The notes: generated by a model not told the origin, from the sequence alone. A DNA stretch of 64,000 nucleotides from Rana temporaria (GCF_905171775.1 NC_053499.1:143803251-143867250), one strand, 5' to 3'; shown: positions 31,083-42,480, counted from the stretch's first letter. Made by a program: numbers and translations.

Positions 31083-31730
31083 TCCTAAAGACTTTTTATC
31101 ATGAAACGACCGACCCGCGTGTGAAATTCTCTTTGCGGCACGTGTTGGCGCTCGTCCTGTGAGCACAGATTTTATTACATATTTGTCGCGTCTCCCTCCG
31201 ATAGATTCATACAGTCAGCGATTAATATTCATGAGAAAGTTCTGGTTTTGCTGGATGAATGATGAGGGATTCGCCGCTTGGGGGTCTCTGGCGGCGGCAT
31301 TCCCTCGGGATGTTTGTTATCATTAATAAATAGAAGCGTCACTTTCCGCTGACTGGCCCAGCGGGTGATTTATAACGCGCACCTCGCGTCCTGGTAATAC
31401 AATGCTTCCACAGCGCAATTTTATGACCGCGACAGACAATCGATCAGGATGGAGGACTTGTATACAAGGCAGGGATGGTGCCAGGCGATCAGCCCCCCTC
31501 CGTGGGTGCCTGCTGGAGGGTAATAATGGCTGTTCTCTGCTTAAAGGGGATCCAAACCAAGAACTGTCATAGACCAGGGCTCAAAATTTCAAGTCCTGAG
31601 CTACTAGCCAGGCCTCAAGCGTTACTTGCCACCAGTTGCCCCTACCCTACCCCGCCCCTAATCCCGCCCTCATAAATTATAAAAAATAACATAAGAAATG
31701 TTTTATGCAGAATTAAGTTATAATAAGATA
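31083..31730. other. Non-repetitive stretch, conserved-element-like
   Basis: 31083-31480 has even composition and motifs such as GATTAATATTCATGAG and TATCATTAATAAATAG, with no recognisable repeat. Such islands often correspond to conserved non-coding DNA. 31540-31730 looks more repeat-like (TTAAAGGGGATCC). Confidence 0.35.
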
Positions 31731-31903
31731 GGGCTAGATTCAGATACCCCTGCGTAATGTTGTCCGATACGTTACGCCGCCGTAAATTAGAGCGCAAGTT
31801 CCGTATTCAGAAAGAACTTGCGCCCTAAGTTACGGCGCGCAACGTATGTGCTCCGGCGTAAGCCCGCCTAATTCAAATTTGGATGATGTGGGCGTGTGTT
31901 AAT
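31731..31903. mobile_element. A-family fragment, copy 8
   Basis: GGGCTAGATTCAGATACC, TACGCCGCCGTAAATTAG and GGCGTAAGCCCGCCTAATTC are the A left end. It stops where B copy 4 is inserted, and the rest of A is not found beyond it. Confidence 0.75.
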
Positions 31904-31907
31904 TTAA

Positions 31908-32871
31908 CCACTTGCTTACTGGGCACATAAACCCCCTTCGGTCCCAGGCGAAATTTCAGCTTCCGGCACTGCGTCGCTTAAACTGACATTTTCGCGGACG
32001 TGCGACGTGGCTCCCAAACAAAATTGACGTCCTTTTTTCCCCACAAATAGAGCTTTATTTTGGTGGTATTTGATCACCTCTGCGGTTTTTATTTTTTGCG
32101 CTATTAACAAAAAAAGAGCGACAATTTAAAAAAAAAAATATATCTTTTTTACTTGTTGCTATAATAAATATCCCAATTTTTTTTTTAAAAAAAACTTTTT
32201 TTTTTCTCAGTTAAAGCCGATACGTATTTTTCGACGTATTTTTGTAAAAAAAAAAAAAAAATCGCAATAAGCGACTGGTTTGCGCAAAAGTTATAGCGCC
32301 TACAAAATAGGGGACAGAATTATGATTTTTTTTATTATTATTTTTCGTAAAAGTAATGGCGGCGATCTGCAATTTTTATTGGGACTGCGATATTACGACG
32401 GACGTATCGGACACTTTTGACACAAATTTGGGACCTTTCACATTTATACAGCGATCAGTGCTATAAAAATGCACTAATTACTGTATAAATGTGACTGGCA
32501 GTGAAGGGGTTAACACTAGGGGGTGAGGAAGGGGTTAAATGTGTATCCTAGGGAGTGAATCTAACTGTGTGGGGGCGGGGCTTACTGTGACACGACACTG
32601 ATCGCTGCTCCTGATTACAGGGAGCAGTAGATCACTGTCCTGTCACTAGGCAGAACAGGGAGATGCCTTGTTGACAGGGGGTTCTGCAGCTCCATGACAC
32701 GATCGCGGGACACCAGGGGACATCGAGTCCGTGGGGCACGGTCACGGAGCTCACGGCAGGGGAACGCGCGCCCGCACATCGCGACATTCAAAGCAACGTA
32801 TATATACATGTTGCTTTGCGCAGTCGTGCTGTTCTGCTGATGTATATCTACATGACGCGGTCGGCAAGCGG
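31908..32871 (-). mobile_element. B-family element, copy 4, TTAA target duplication
   Basis: TTAA lies at 31904-31907 and 32872-32875. Read on the minus strand it begins CCGCTTGCCGACCGCGTC and ends AGTAAGCAAGTGG, with all the usual B landmarks in order (CCCCTAGTGTTAACCCCTTC, GGCGCTATAACTTTTGCGC, CAGAGGTGATCAAATACCACC). It is the most complete simple copy here. Confidence 0.88.
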
Positions 32872-32875
32872 TTAA

Positions 32876-33360
32876 TTTAATCTAGTGTAATAAAATGCAA
32901 CATAACCTGCTATTTGTTTTAGTGGAGTTTATTGATCCGCGGAGATCACTTGTGCGGCTCCCACCTGCGGAGTCCCCCAAGCGCGGGGCGAAGGAACGTC
33001 GCATGAAAGTTGTTGTTTCTTTGATGGCGTCGGTGCCAGAGGCGCTCTGCAGGGGTTGTGGGATAAAGAGACGCTATTTATATATGATCAGAGAGGCTCC
33101 ATTCCAGCCAATCGAATATTCCGCATCGTCTCCTGACAAGGGCTTCTCTCTCCGGTGACTTCCTCTGAAGAGCGACATCCCAAGGAGGCCGAGGGTGCGG
33201 AATCTCACATCCAAACCCTCTGCCTGCTGGAAGCTTCATACTGGCATTTGGAGAGTTTCCCACTTCCAGAGGATCACCAAGGAATGTGAAACCGTTTCCT
33301 CTACAAATCACCAAAATCTCAATCTGCCAATTTTGAAGTAGACTTCAAGGACTACACGGT
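32876..33360. other. Apparently single-copy stretch
   Basis: No termini or tandem repeat. A plus-strand frame (32895-33158) lacks domain features. Confidence 0.3.
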
Positions 33361-34130
33361 TTAGGAGATATTTCCTTAAAAGCCTGCACCGATGTCTGCG
33401 GCGCATGAGCGACCGTAGACAACGGCGCATGTGCTACGTACACAATGGAGCAGGTGCACAGTTAGTGAAGGCGATTGTGCCATCACTGATGGCTCCCGCG
33501 CGCAGGAGTGACGTCATCGCAGCTCTGGCCAATCACAGCGGGAGTCACTCGGGTATCATGGCGGGCGGAGGAGAGGAACGAGAGTCGCTTCGGGGGCGTC
33601 GATCTCAGGTAAGTAATTCATAATGCTACGCATACTAGCTCATTATGCCTTTCTCTTGCAGGGGTTTTGTTTTAAAGAAATGTATTAGAGGGTTTACCTC
33701 CTCTTTAAGGAATGGTATCCGTATCCTTAACAACCAATGAGTCATCAGCTGTCAGCGGGGTTCCCCACTGACAGATGAATATAAAAGCATGATTTACAAG
33801 AATAAAAAAAAATCGGGGAAAAAAAGCGTGGGGTGCCCCCCAAAATCCACACCAGGCCCTTATCTGAGAAGGTAGCCCGATGTGAAACATGTCAGCCATC
33901 CTTTTCCTTTTGTTCACTTCTTTTTGACTGCAACATTGTTGGTTGTTTTTTTGTTTTTTGGACTTCACTATCTGAATAAAGATATCGTTTTAAGGAGTGC
34001 GGCAGTCCAGGACCTCTTTTCATCCAATGCACCTGTGCATAGCCAGCACCCTTTTGGCTTGGTGGGACGGAAGCAAAGCCAGGGGATCAGCAGTTTTCTG
34101 AGCGGTATTATTTCTCACGGGCTGCGGCGA
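33361..34130. mobile_element. Unclassified repeat-like sequence
   Basis: GAGATATTTCCTTAAAAGCC, CGGCGCATGAGCGACCGTAGACAACGGCGCATG and GAGGGTTTACCTCCTCTTTAAGG look like parts of a frog dispersed repeat, but I cannot define ends. GGTATCCGTATCCTTAACAACC to about 33990 shares its CTGTCAGCGGGGTTCCCC phrase with 3750. Confidence 0.35.
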
Positions 34131-34153
34131 CCCACAGACCGCAGGTCACGTCT

Positions 34154-34900
34154 CTGTAATGTAGGGGGGGTCTGTATGGGCTGTATTGTAGAGGGGGCTG
34201 TAATGTAGGGGGGGTCTTTATTGTAGAGGGGGCTGTAATGTAATGGGGATCTGTATTGTAGAGGGGGTCTGTAATGTAGGGGGGTCTGTACTGTAGGGAG
34301 GGGTCTGTATTGTAGAGGGGGTCTGTAATGTAGGGGGTTCTGTACTCTAGAGGGGTCTGTATTGTAGGGAGGGGGTCTGTACTGAAGGGAGGGGGTCTGT
34401 ACTGTAGGGAGGGGGTCTGTAATGTAGGGAGGTCTGTATTGTTAAGGGGGTCTGTAATGTAGGGGGGTCTGTACTCTAGAGGGGTCTGTACTGTAGGGAG
34501 GGGGTCTGTACTGAAGGGAGGGGGTCTGCACTGTAGGGAGGGGGTCTGTAATGTAGGGAGGTCTGTATTGTAGAGGGGGTCTGTAATGTAGGGGGGTCTG
34601 TATTGTAGAGGGGGTCTGTACTCTAGAGGGGTCTGTACTGTAGGGAGGGGGTCTGTACTGAAGGGAGGGGGTCTGCACTGTAGGGAGGGGGTCTGTAATG
34701 TAGGGGGGTCTGTATTGTAGAGGGGGTCTGTAATGTTGGGGGGTCTGTACTGTAGGGAGGGGGTCTGTACTGTAGGGAGGGGGGTCTGCACTGTAGGGAG
34801 GGGATCTGCACTGTAGGGAGGGGGTCTGCACTGTAGGGAGGGGGTCTGTGCTGTAGGGAGGTCTGTGTAACATGCAGGGGGTCCTGAACTGTTAGGGGGG
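34154..34900. repeat. Minisatellite, about 21-bp unit, about 35 copies
   Basis: GGGGGTCTGTACTGTAGGGAG and variants (AATGTAGGGG, ATTGTAGAGG, CTGAAGG, CTCTAGAGG) alternate. A larger pattern of about 180 bp is visible (CTCTAGAGGGGTCTGTA at 34342, 34471, 34621). G-rich on the plus strand. Minus-strand frames (TDPLPTVQTP-like) are array artefacts. Confidence 0.93.
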
Positions 34901-35015
34901 TGTCTGTGTAACAAGCTGTGGGGGGCTGTGTAATATAAAGGGGTCCAGAGGTGCAGGGTGCTGTGTAATCTCAGGCAGGCTACAGAAGGAGACTACAATT
35001 ACACAGGCACGGTGC

Positions 35016-35165
35016 AGTGTTGTCACCATCAGGAACCCGGTCCTGAAAAACTCCATGCAGCCATCGCTGAAGTGCATATGGACAATGGCTGCAAAGAGGC
35101 TGCAGGAGATCAGCATGACTGAGATGTAACAAATGAGGCAAATAGAACAAAAACAAGAATTGTAT
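35016..35165 (-). repeat. Dispersed segment U, copy 1, with open hydrophobic frame
   Basis: GTTGTCACCATCAGGAACCC, CATGCAGCCATCGCTGAAGTGCAT and GGCTGCAGGAGATCAGCATGACTGAGATGTAACAAATGAGG match 42888-43025. The minus-strand frame reads through a hydrophobic run (SICLICYISVMLISCSLFAA) and then FFRTGFLMVTT. This looks like a membrane-protein exon preceded by TTACATCTCAG, but the second copy is frameshifted. Probably a repeat. Origin unknown. Confidence 0.5.
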
Positions 35166-35399
35166 TTACAAAACGGCAATTCTTTCCGATACGCAGCGCA
35201 CACAACAAACGAAATGTCGCCCAGTTTTGGGTTTACATCCACTTTTATGCGTGAATAAATGACGCCTGCAGGCTGGCGCGGATATGTTGTGCGGCGTATT
35301 GTGTTTTGCCGCAGCCTGAATCGACCTTGTCTCCGCCATGACCTCAGCACAGCTCCAGGATTCCTGGAGTGATGTCACTTGCCGCCCGCTGTGTAAAGA

Positions 35400-35830
35400 T
35401 AGAACTTGGCGACTTTGAGCTCCTCCGCTCGGCTCCCCGTCCTGACATTACGTATCTGTTTATAGCCTCCACATCGCAGCGCTCCGTCTGATTGGTGGGC
35501 TTATGTGATGCTACGAGAGAGACAACGAAGGGCAGCGTAATTAAGAGCGCAGCAGATTCGCCGGGGAAGGTGAAGGGGGCGTCGCTCCCGCCATAGAAGT
35601 GATTAGATGTTCCATCAGAATGAGATGTAGAAGATTACCATCCAGATGGCGCTCCATAGTTTAATTACAGATGTTGTGCAGCGCAGAGCGGCGAGAGCGC
35701 ACATCTGGAGGGTCCTGATCGCTGCATCACTCCCGGAGAAGGAAGGGCCCCAATCCGCCTTGTGTAAGGGCCCTCCTCTGATCCGCACAGCCAGTCCCAA
35801 CAGAGGACAGATGGCAATGCTGTAGAGCAG
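35400..35830. other. Non-repetitive stretch, conserved-element-like
   Basis: Even composition, CpG present, with GCGTAATTAAGAGCGCAGC and TAGTTTAATTACAGATG, and no repeat termini. A non-coding regulatory role is possible but only comparison could show it. Confidence 0.3.
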
Positions 35831-35835
35831 GGGGG

Positions 35836-35960
35836 CATTAGAGTGTAAGCTCTTCTGGTGTACAGACTGATGTGAGTGGCTGTGTTCTCTCTACAACACT
35901 GCGGTATATGTCAGAGCTATATAATCATATAATAATAATAATAGTGTGTGACTGTAGGTG
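35836..35960 (+). mobile_element. L2/CR1-like 3' tail, second copy
   Basis: ATTAGAGTGTAAGCTCTTCT to AGAGCTATATAATCATATAA and TAATAATAATAG parallels the 600-670 tail but is more diverged. Confidence 0.5.
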
Positions 35961-36106
35961 GGCAACACTGAGGTATACGTACAGCGCCTTGAAAAAGTAT
36001 TCATACCCCTTGAAATTTTCTACATTTTCTCATGTTACAAACAAAAACGTAAATGTAATTTATTGGGATTTTATGTGATCGACCAACACAAAGTGTCAAA
36101 TAATTG

Positions 36107-36690
36107 TGATGTCTCCTACGCCGTCGTATCTTAGGGTGCATATTTACGCTGGCCGCTAGGTGGCGCTTCCGTTGTTTTCCGCGTCGAATATGCAAATGAG
36201 GAAGATACGCCGATTCACGAACGTACACAATTAGTTACGCCGTTTACGTAAGAGATACACCGGCGTAAAGATAAAGCGGCTCCCTAGGTGGCGCAGCCCA
36301 TGCAAGGTATGGACGTCAGAACAGGCCTATCTTTTTACGTCGTTTGCGTAAGTCGTACGCGAATAGGGCTGTGCGTGAGTTACATCACGTCGTAGGCAGT
36401 GTTCGACGTATCTTAGGCATTCTATCCGACGCATGCGCACTGGGATTCTTTCACGAACGGCGCACGCGTAAAAAACGTCAATCACGTCGGGTCACCAATC
36501 ATTTATATAAAACACGCCCCCCTGTTCCACATTTGAATTAGGCGCTTAGGCCGGCCCATTTAGGCTACGCCGCCGTAACTTAGGAGGCAAGTGCTTTGTG
36601 AATACAGCACTTGCCTCTCTGACTTACGGCGGCGTAGCGTATATGCGATACGCTACGCCGCCTCAAAGTTATGCCAGTCTTGCTGAATCT
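36107..36690. mobile_element. A-family fragment, copy 9, inside Tc1
   Basis: It starts at CTCCTACGCCGTCGTATC without its outer left end. It carries TACGCTGGCCGCTAGGTGGCGC and GCATGCGCACTGGGAT, and ends at GCTGAATCTGGC. Confidence 0.75.
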
Positions 36691-37146
36691 GGCTACTAGA
36701 GAGGGACATTTCTGCCCATTCTTCTTTGTAAAATATCTCAAGCTCTGTCAGATTGGATGGAGAGCGTCTGTGATCAGCAATTTTTAAGTCTTGCCACAGA
36801 TTCTCAATGTGATTTAGGTTTGGACTGTGACTGGGCCATTCTAACACATGAATATACTTTGACCTAAACCATTCCATTGTAGCTCTGGCTGTATGTTTCG
36901 GGTCGTTGTCCTGGTGGAAGGTGAACCCCCCCCCCCCCCCCCCCAGTCTCAAGTCTTTTGGAGTCTCTAACAGGTTTTCTTCTAAGATTTCCCTGTATTT
37001 GGCTCCATCCATCTTCCCATCAACTCTGACCAGCTTCCCTGTCCCTGCTGAAGAAAAGCATCTCCACAACATGATGCTGTCACCACCATGTTTCCCGGTG
37101 GGGATGGTGTGTTCAGGGGGATGTGCAGTGTTAAGTTTTCCTCCAC
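36690..37146 (-). pseudogene. Tc1-like transposase, C-terminal half, truncated
   Basis: The minus-strand frame gives DSIMLWRCFSSAGTGKLVRV, a KMDGAKYREILEENLLE block, FTFHQDNDPKHTARA with the second catalytic Asp, and SPNLNHIENLWQDLK with the catalytic Glu of a DD34E core. Asn replaces the usual Asp in SPDLN. A run of 19 C (36926-36944) turns the usual basic pair before FTF into six Gly, so the fold would be damaged. The DNA-binding half is missing and both ends run into A elements. It is a dead fragment, the same family as 55018-56690. Confidence 0.9.
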
Positions 37147-37150
37147 ACAT

Positions 37151-37700
37151 CGGGCCAGATTCAGAAAGATCAGCGGATCTTTCTGCTGGTGTAACGTAAC
37201 TCATTTACGTTACGCCGCCGCAAGTTTTTCAGGCAAGTGGTGTATTCACAAAGCACTTGCCTGTAAAGTTGCGGCGGCGTAGCGTAAACTACCCGGCGGA
37301 ATTCAAATTCGGCGGGTAGGGGGCGTGTATCATTTAAATGATGCGCGTCCCCGCGCCGAACGAACTGCACATGCGCCGGCCACGAATGAATCCCAGTGCG
37401 CATGCTCCAAATGACGTTGGCAACTCGTCATGCTTTCGACGTTTACGCAAATTACATCCATCCGTATTCACAAACGACTTTACGCAAACAACGTAAAAAA
37501 TTCAAATTTTATCGCGGGAACGACGGCCATACTTAACATTGGCTGCGCCTCATAGACCCAGGGGTAACTATACGCCGGAAAAAGCCGAGCGCAAATGACG
37601 TAAAAAAAAAAAAGCGCCGGGCGGTCGTTTGTTTCTTAATCGGCGTAACTCCTCATTTGCATATTCCTCGCGGACCGTTTTCATCTGACATGTCTGGTCG
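37151..37700. mobile_element. A-family element, copy 10, right end lost at the telomere-like array
   Basis: The left end GGGCCAGATTCAGAAAG and interior (GGCGGCGTAGCGTAAACTACC, CACATGCGCCGG, CGGGAACGACGGCCATAC) are clear. After CATTTGCATATTCCTCGCGG it switches to TTTTCATCTGACATGTCTGGTCGTGTGTACAAGG, a Q-like terminus, then the array. Confidence 0.7.
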
Positions 37701-37711
37701 TGTGTACAAGG

Positions 37712-39620
37712 TCTTAGGGTTAGGTGTTAGGGTTAGTGTTGGGAATAGGTGTTAGGGTTAGTGTTGGGTATAGGTATTAGGGTTAGGAGTTAGGGTTAGT
37801 GTTGGGAATAGGTGTTAGGGTTAGTGTTGGGTATAGGTATTAGGGTTAGTGTTGGGAATAGGTGTTAGGGTTAGTGTTGGGTATAGGTATTAGGGTTAGT
37901 GTTGGGAATAGGTGTTAGGGTTAGTGTTGGGAATAGGTGTTAGGGTTAGGTGTTAGGGTTAGTATTGAGAATAGGAGTTAGGGTTAGTGTTGGGAATAGG
38001 TGTTAGGGTTAGTGTTGGGAATAGGTGTTAGGGTTAGGTGTTAGGGTTAGTGTTGGGAATAGGTGTTAGGGTTAGTGTTGGGAATAGGTGTTAGGGTTAG
38101 TGTTGGGAATAGGTGTTAGGGTTAGTGTTGGGTATAGGTGTTAGGGTTAGGTGTTAGGGTTAGTGTTGGGAATAGGTATTAGGGTTAGGTGTTAGGGTTA
38201 GTGTTGGGAATAGGTGTTAGGGTTAGTGTTGGGTATAGGTATTAGGGTTAGTGTTGGGAATAGGTGTTAGGGTTAGTGTTGGGAATAGGTGTTAGGGTTA
38301 GGTGTTAGGGTTAGTGTTGGGTATAGGTATTAGTGTTAGGTGTTAGGGTTAGTATTGAGAATAGGAGTTAGGGTTAGTGTTGGGAATAGGTGTTAGGGTT
38401 AGTGTTGGGAATAGGTGTTAGGGTTAGGTGTTAGGGTTAGTGTTGGGAATAGGTGTTAGGGTTAGTGTTGGGAATAGGTGTTAGGGTTAGTGTTGGGAAT
38501 AGGTGTTAGGGTTAGTGTTGGGTATAGGTGTTAGGGTTAGTGTTGGGAATAGGTGTTAGGGTTAGTGTTGGGAATAGGTGTTAGGGTTAGTGTTGGGAAT
38601 AGGTGTTAGGGTTAGTGTTGGGAATAGGTGTTAGGGTTAGTGTTGGGAATAGGTGTTGGGGTTAGTGTTGGGAATAGGTGTTAGGGTTAGTGTTGGGAAT
38701 AGGCATTAGGGTTAGGTGTTAGGGTTAGTGTCGGGAATAGGTGTTAGGGTTAGTGTTGGGTGTAGGTATTAGTGTTAGGTGTTAGAGTTAGTGTTGGGAA
38801 TAGGTGTTAGGGTTAGTGTTGGGAATAGGTGTTAGGGTTAGGTGTTAGGGTTAGTGTTGGGAATAGGTGTTAGGGTTAGTGTTGGAATAGGTATTAGGGT
38901 TAGTGTTGGGAATAGGTGTTAGGGTTAGTGTTGGGTGTAGGTATTAGTGTTAGGTGTTAGAGTTAGTGTTGGGAATAGGTGTTAGGGTTAGTGTTGGGAA
39001 TAGGTGTTAGGGTTAGGTGTTAGGGTTAGTGTTGGGAATAGGTGTTAGGGTTAGTGTTGGGTGTAGGTATTAGTGTTAGGTGTTAGAGTTAGTGTTGGGA
39101 ATAGGTGTTAGGGTTAGTGTTGGGAATAGGTGTTAGGGTTAGGTGTTAGGGTTAGTGTTGGGAATAGGTGTTAGGGTTAGTGTTGGAATAGGTATTAGGG
39201 TTAGTGTTGGGAATAGGTGTTAGGGTTAGGTGTTAGGGTTAGTGTTGGGAATAGGTGTTAGGGTTAGTGTTGGAATAGGTATTAGGGTTAGTGTTGGGAA
39301 TAGTTGTTAGGGTTAGTGTTGGGAATAGTTGTTAGGGTTAGTGTTGGGAATAGGTGTTAGTGTTAGTGTTGGGAATAGGTGTTAGGGTTAGTGTTGGGAA
39401 TAGGTGTTAGGTGTTAGGGTTAGTGTTGGGTATAGGTATTAGTGTTAGGTGTTAGGGTTAGTGTTGGGAATATGTGTTAGGGTTAGTGTTGGGAATAGGT
39501 ATTAGGTTTAGGTGTTAGGGTTAGTGTTGGGAATAGGTGTTAGGGTTAGTGTTGGGAATAGGAATTAGGGTTAGGTGTTAGGGTTAGTGTTGGGAATAGG
39601 TGTTAGGTTTAGGTGTTGGG
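37712..39620. repeat. Telomere-like minisatellite, 25-bp unit with 13-bp insert variant
   Basis: The unit TTAGGGTTAGTGTTGGGAAT plus AGGTG repeats at 25 bp. TTAGGGTTAGGTG is inserted at intervals. Each unit carries TTAGGGTTAG, one and a half vertebrate telomere hexamers, always in plus orientation. Variants (GGTATAGG, GGTGTAGG, TAGTGTTAGG) occur in blocks, giving higher-order segments. It lies next to a Q-like terminus. Confidence 0.95.
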
Positions 39621-40395
39621 GGACCAGTTCTTTGCAGTAGATCAGTGTTGAGCAGCACAGACAGGAGGAGGGGTCAGTATTCAGCCTCCTCTTTATGCCG
39701 GTGCTGAAAGTTGCGTTTAGTACATATCCAGGTCAGTTTAGCATTCATCAGATTAATGAATTGGGCTCTGTAGGAGATTCACTCATCCGGTGAATTATTA
39801 GTACATAGGGTCTTCTACACCACGAAATGTTTATTGATCACAGCGGGGATCATCAATTATCAGCTGCCCGTATAACAGACTGCCATCCTCCTGCATTTGT
39901 CCCCCCGCCTGGCCTACAGATGAACAGGCTCCTCCGATCCCGCGCTCTGCGCTGCGTATGGAGGGGACCGTCTCTGCCTGCGGCAATTCACACCTCGCCG
40001 AGTAACAAACTCATCCAAAGGAATTAAAAGGCAATTTTCCAGCTGATGGAGGTCGCCAATTAAGCAGCCAGATGGGGTTTGGAGATAATTGGCCCCAGCG
40101 TGACGGCCCCGCGTGAAGGTGAGAGAGAGCGCGACTTTCCGATCAGCGAGAATCTCCAGGTGACTTTTCAAGGAGCCGCCCATTCGCCTTTTTTCCACAA
40201 AGTAAATATTAAACACTTTGTATACATGAGAGGTAAGCAGAGCTCTCATCTTCCGCCGCCGCCAGCACCAGACGCGCTTCATTAATTATGAGCTCCGCTG
40301 TTATCGCCTGTCTGTCATCGGACTCCGCCATTACTCAGCTTTGGATTTCTACACAACTTCAGACAAAAAAAGGAATTTGGTTTTGGGCGGAGTAG
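39621..40395. other. Non-repetitive stretch, conserved-element-like
   Basis: 39700-40330 has TCAGATTAATGAATTGGGC, CGGTGAATTATTAGTAC, GCGCTTCATTAATTATGAGC and similar AT-core motifs. A minus-strand frame (40282-39914, 122 codons) is long for chance but has no domain. Confidence 0.35.
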
Positions 40396-40454
40396 GGAAG
40401 GGGCGTTTCCCTTCTGGTGTCATTTCCTCTCGCTTCCTTTTCCAGTGACAACGT

Positions 40455-40949
40455 TGTTTTAAAAAAATGTCATTTAAAACGATCGTGTGTGGGCTTCACA
40501 TCATTTTTCAGGTTCTGAAAAACGACAAAAAAAAAACGAACAAGCTGCATTTTTTAAACGTCGTTTTACAAGATTTCATTTTTCGGGTTGTAAAAAATGA
40601 TCGTGTGTGGGCTAAAACAACGTAAAAAACCCGCGCATGCTCAGAAGCAAGTTATGAGACGGGAGCGCTCGTTCTGGTAAAACTACTGTTCATAATGGAG
40701 TAAGCACATTCATCACGCTGTAACAGACAAAAAAGTGCGAATCGTCTTTTACTAACACGGAATCAGCTAAAGCAGCCCAAAGGCGAATGGAACTTCCCCT
40801 TTATAGTGCCGTCATACGTGTTGTACGTCACCGCGCTTTGCTAGAGCATCTTTTAAAAACGATGGTGTGTGGGCAACGTCGTTTTAATGATGAAGTTGGG
40901 AAAACTTCGTTTTTTGGACATGCTGAAAAATGATCGTGTGTACGCGGCA
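40455..40949. mobile_element. Q-family element, left border unclear
   Basis: ACGATCGTGTGTGGGC recurs three times. GCGCATGCTCAGAAGCAAGT is central. The right end ATGATCGTGTGTACGCGGCA is followed by TAA (40950-40952). The left terminus is degraded. Confidence 0.7.
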
Positions 40950-40953
40950 TAAG

Positions 40954-40998
40954 ACTGAGAACTGAGCGACCAAACACTCCTGATCGCTCAGTTCTCAG
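40954..40998. repeat. Perfect 15-bp inverted repeat
   Basis: CTGAGAACTGAGCGA (40954-40968) pairs with TCGCTCAGTTCTCAG (40984-40998) over a 15-base loop, immediately right of the Q terminus. It could be a MITE remnant. Confidence 0.8.
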
Positions 40999-41153
40999 CC
41001 TGCAGAGAGATGGTGACTGTCAGTCTCTGGCTCTCTGCTCTGCCCCTCCAGTACTCTTTGAAGCGCTGGCCGCTGGGATGTGATGGGGGTGGGAGTGGCT
41101 GGCTCAGACTCACTGAGAGGCTGAGCCAGCTGCTGGTCCAAGTATCCCATGGA

Positions 41154-41457
41154 CAGTGCCGATCCTGGACCTCCCTGGGGCCCTAAGCAAAATGACATGT
41201 CACGTTAAAGTTGAGAAGCGGGGGGGTCGGGGTTTGCTGCCGACAGTGACATTAAACATTGAAGATTAAAGTTGAGAAGTGGGGGGTGGGGGTGTTCTGC
41301 TGTCGGAAATGACATCTTACATTAAAGTGAGAAGCGGGGTGAGGGGCCGATAATGACTTCTCACCAGGCGGGGCCTCTAGTAATTTAGGGGGCCCTCCGC
41401 AACTTTGTGGGGCCCTAAGCGGCTTGCATAGTGAGCCTATAGGGCGGATCGGCCCTG
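41154..41457. mobile_element. R-family hAT-like element
   Basis: The ends are CAGTGCCGATCCTGGACC and GGGCGGATCGGCCCTG. The 8-bp flanks CCCATGGA and CCTGTGGA match at six positions. GGGGCCCTAAGC occurs near both ends, with a doubled GTTGAGAAGCGGGG-type segment inside. Confidence 0.65.
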
Positions 41458-41612
41458 CCTGTGGATCCTGACCATTTGGAACGAACTGCACTCCTGTGAT
41501 CACCAAATGAAGCACAGCCAAAACAGCTTTGTCTATATTTCTCCTTGGGGGGGGCAGTTGAAGGGTGGATATTAAAAACTTGTCTCAACCGTATGGTTTT
41601 ACCGCCCCCGGA

Positions 41613-41963
41613 CTAGGGTGACCACGTGTCCCGGATTGCCCGGGACAGTCCCGCAGGTCTGTCCCGGGCACCTTCATTTTAGGACAATACAGTGTCCTGG
41701 AATGAAACTGACACAGCCACCCCCCGGGCCAATCTGATGCCCCCAAAAAAGGCCTCCACATCACCGCTTTACTCACTGACAGTACTTGTCCTGGCTGGGA
41801 ATGCCTGGAGGAGCACAGTCCCCGCCCCCTGCTTGTGATTGGGGAAATCATAAATCCCTCCTCTTGTGTCCAATCACTGTGCTGTGATTTGTTACGGCAC
41901 AAGCTGATTTTTGGGAAGGGAGGGTGTCCCTGAATGGTAGTTTGGAAATGTGGTCACCCTACC
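41613..41963. mobile_element. O-family hAT-like element, copy 1
   Basis: TIRs CTAGGGTGACCACGTGTCCC and AATGTGGTCACCCTAC are clear. CCCGGATTGCCCGGGACAGTCCCGCAGG marks the left part. No clean TSD is seen. Confidence 0.7.
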
Positions 41964-42193
41964 CATGACTGCAAGTCTAAATGAGACTTCCTAAAATTTC
42001 CCTTCAACAATACTTACCTAAAATACCCAGGTAGCTCCATCGATTGGCCGGCCTCGAGCCCCACAACTTCCACAACCTTTCCTATTCCTTCCCCTCCCCC
42101 CGACACCTGTGTGTGTCCAAAAAGGTTGTGTATCTCCTACGTTGTCACCCTGTCACATGAGCATCCCATTAAAAGTACGAAATACACAGATAT
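41964..42193. other. No feature recognised
   Basis: Short unclassified stretch between O and D elements. No coding signal. Confidence 0.3.
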
Positions 42194-42201
42194 GGTCCAC
42201 C

Positions 42202-42480
42202 CATAGGCGTGCGCACAGGGTGTGCCAGGTGTGCCTAATCACACTGTGCTGCACAAATTCCCCCTGCTGTTTGGCTGCAGAAGTAGGGACTTGGGAATCT
42301 CTGTCTTAAAATTGAGATATCAGGGGTCTGTTTAGATTTTTGATATCTCACCAAAGCCCCCCTAATGGAGCTCCTAAAAATGTATAGTTATAATAATAAA
42401 AATAATAATAATAATATATTATTAAATAAAATTGTAAAAAAAATAAAAAAAAATAAAAAAAAAAGTTAGGATAAAACAAA

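Larger units (their letters stand above)
35982..37150 (-). mobile_element. Tc1-like element, interrupted by two A elements
   Basis: The terminus CAGCGCCTTGAAAAAGTATT is preceded by TA (35980-35981). It continues to about 36106, where A sequence intervenes, and resumes at 36690 with the transposase 3' half until a second A element cuts it at about 37150. The N-terminal half and other TIR are absent. Confidence 0.88.

Noticed and set aside
37712..39620. A true chromosome end
   Set aside because: Units are 25 bp and degenerate relative to pure TTAGGG, and ordinary sequence continues on both sides.
39914..40282. Minus-strand frame of 122 codons in a unique island
   Set aside because: No domain, signal or splice context. 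The stretch fits non-coding sequence better.
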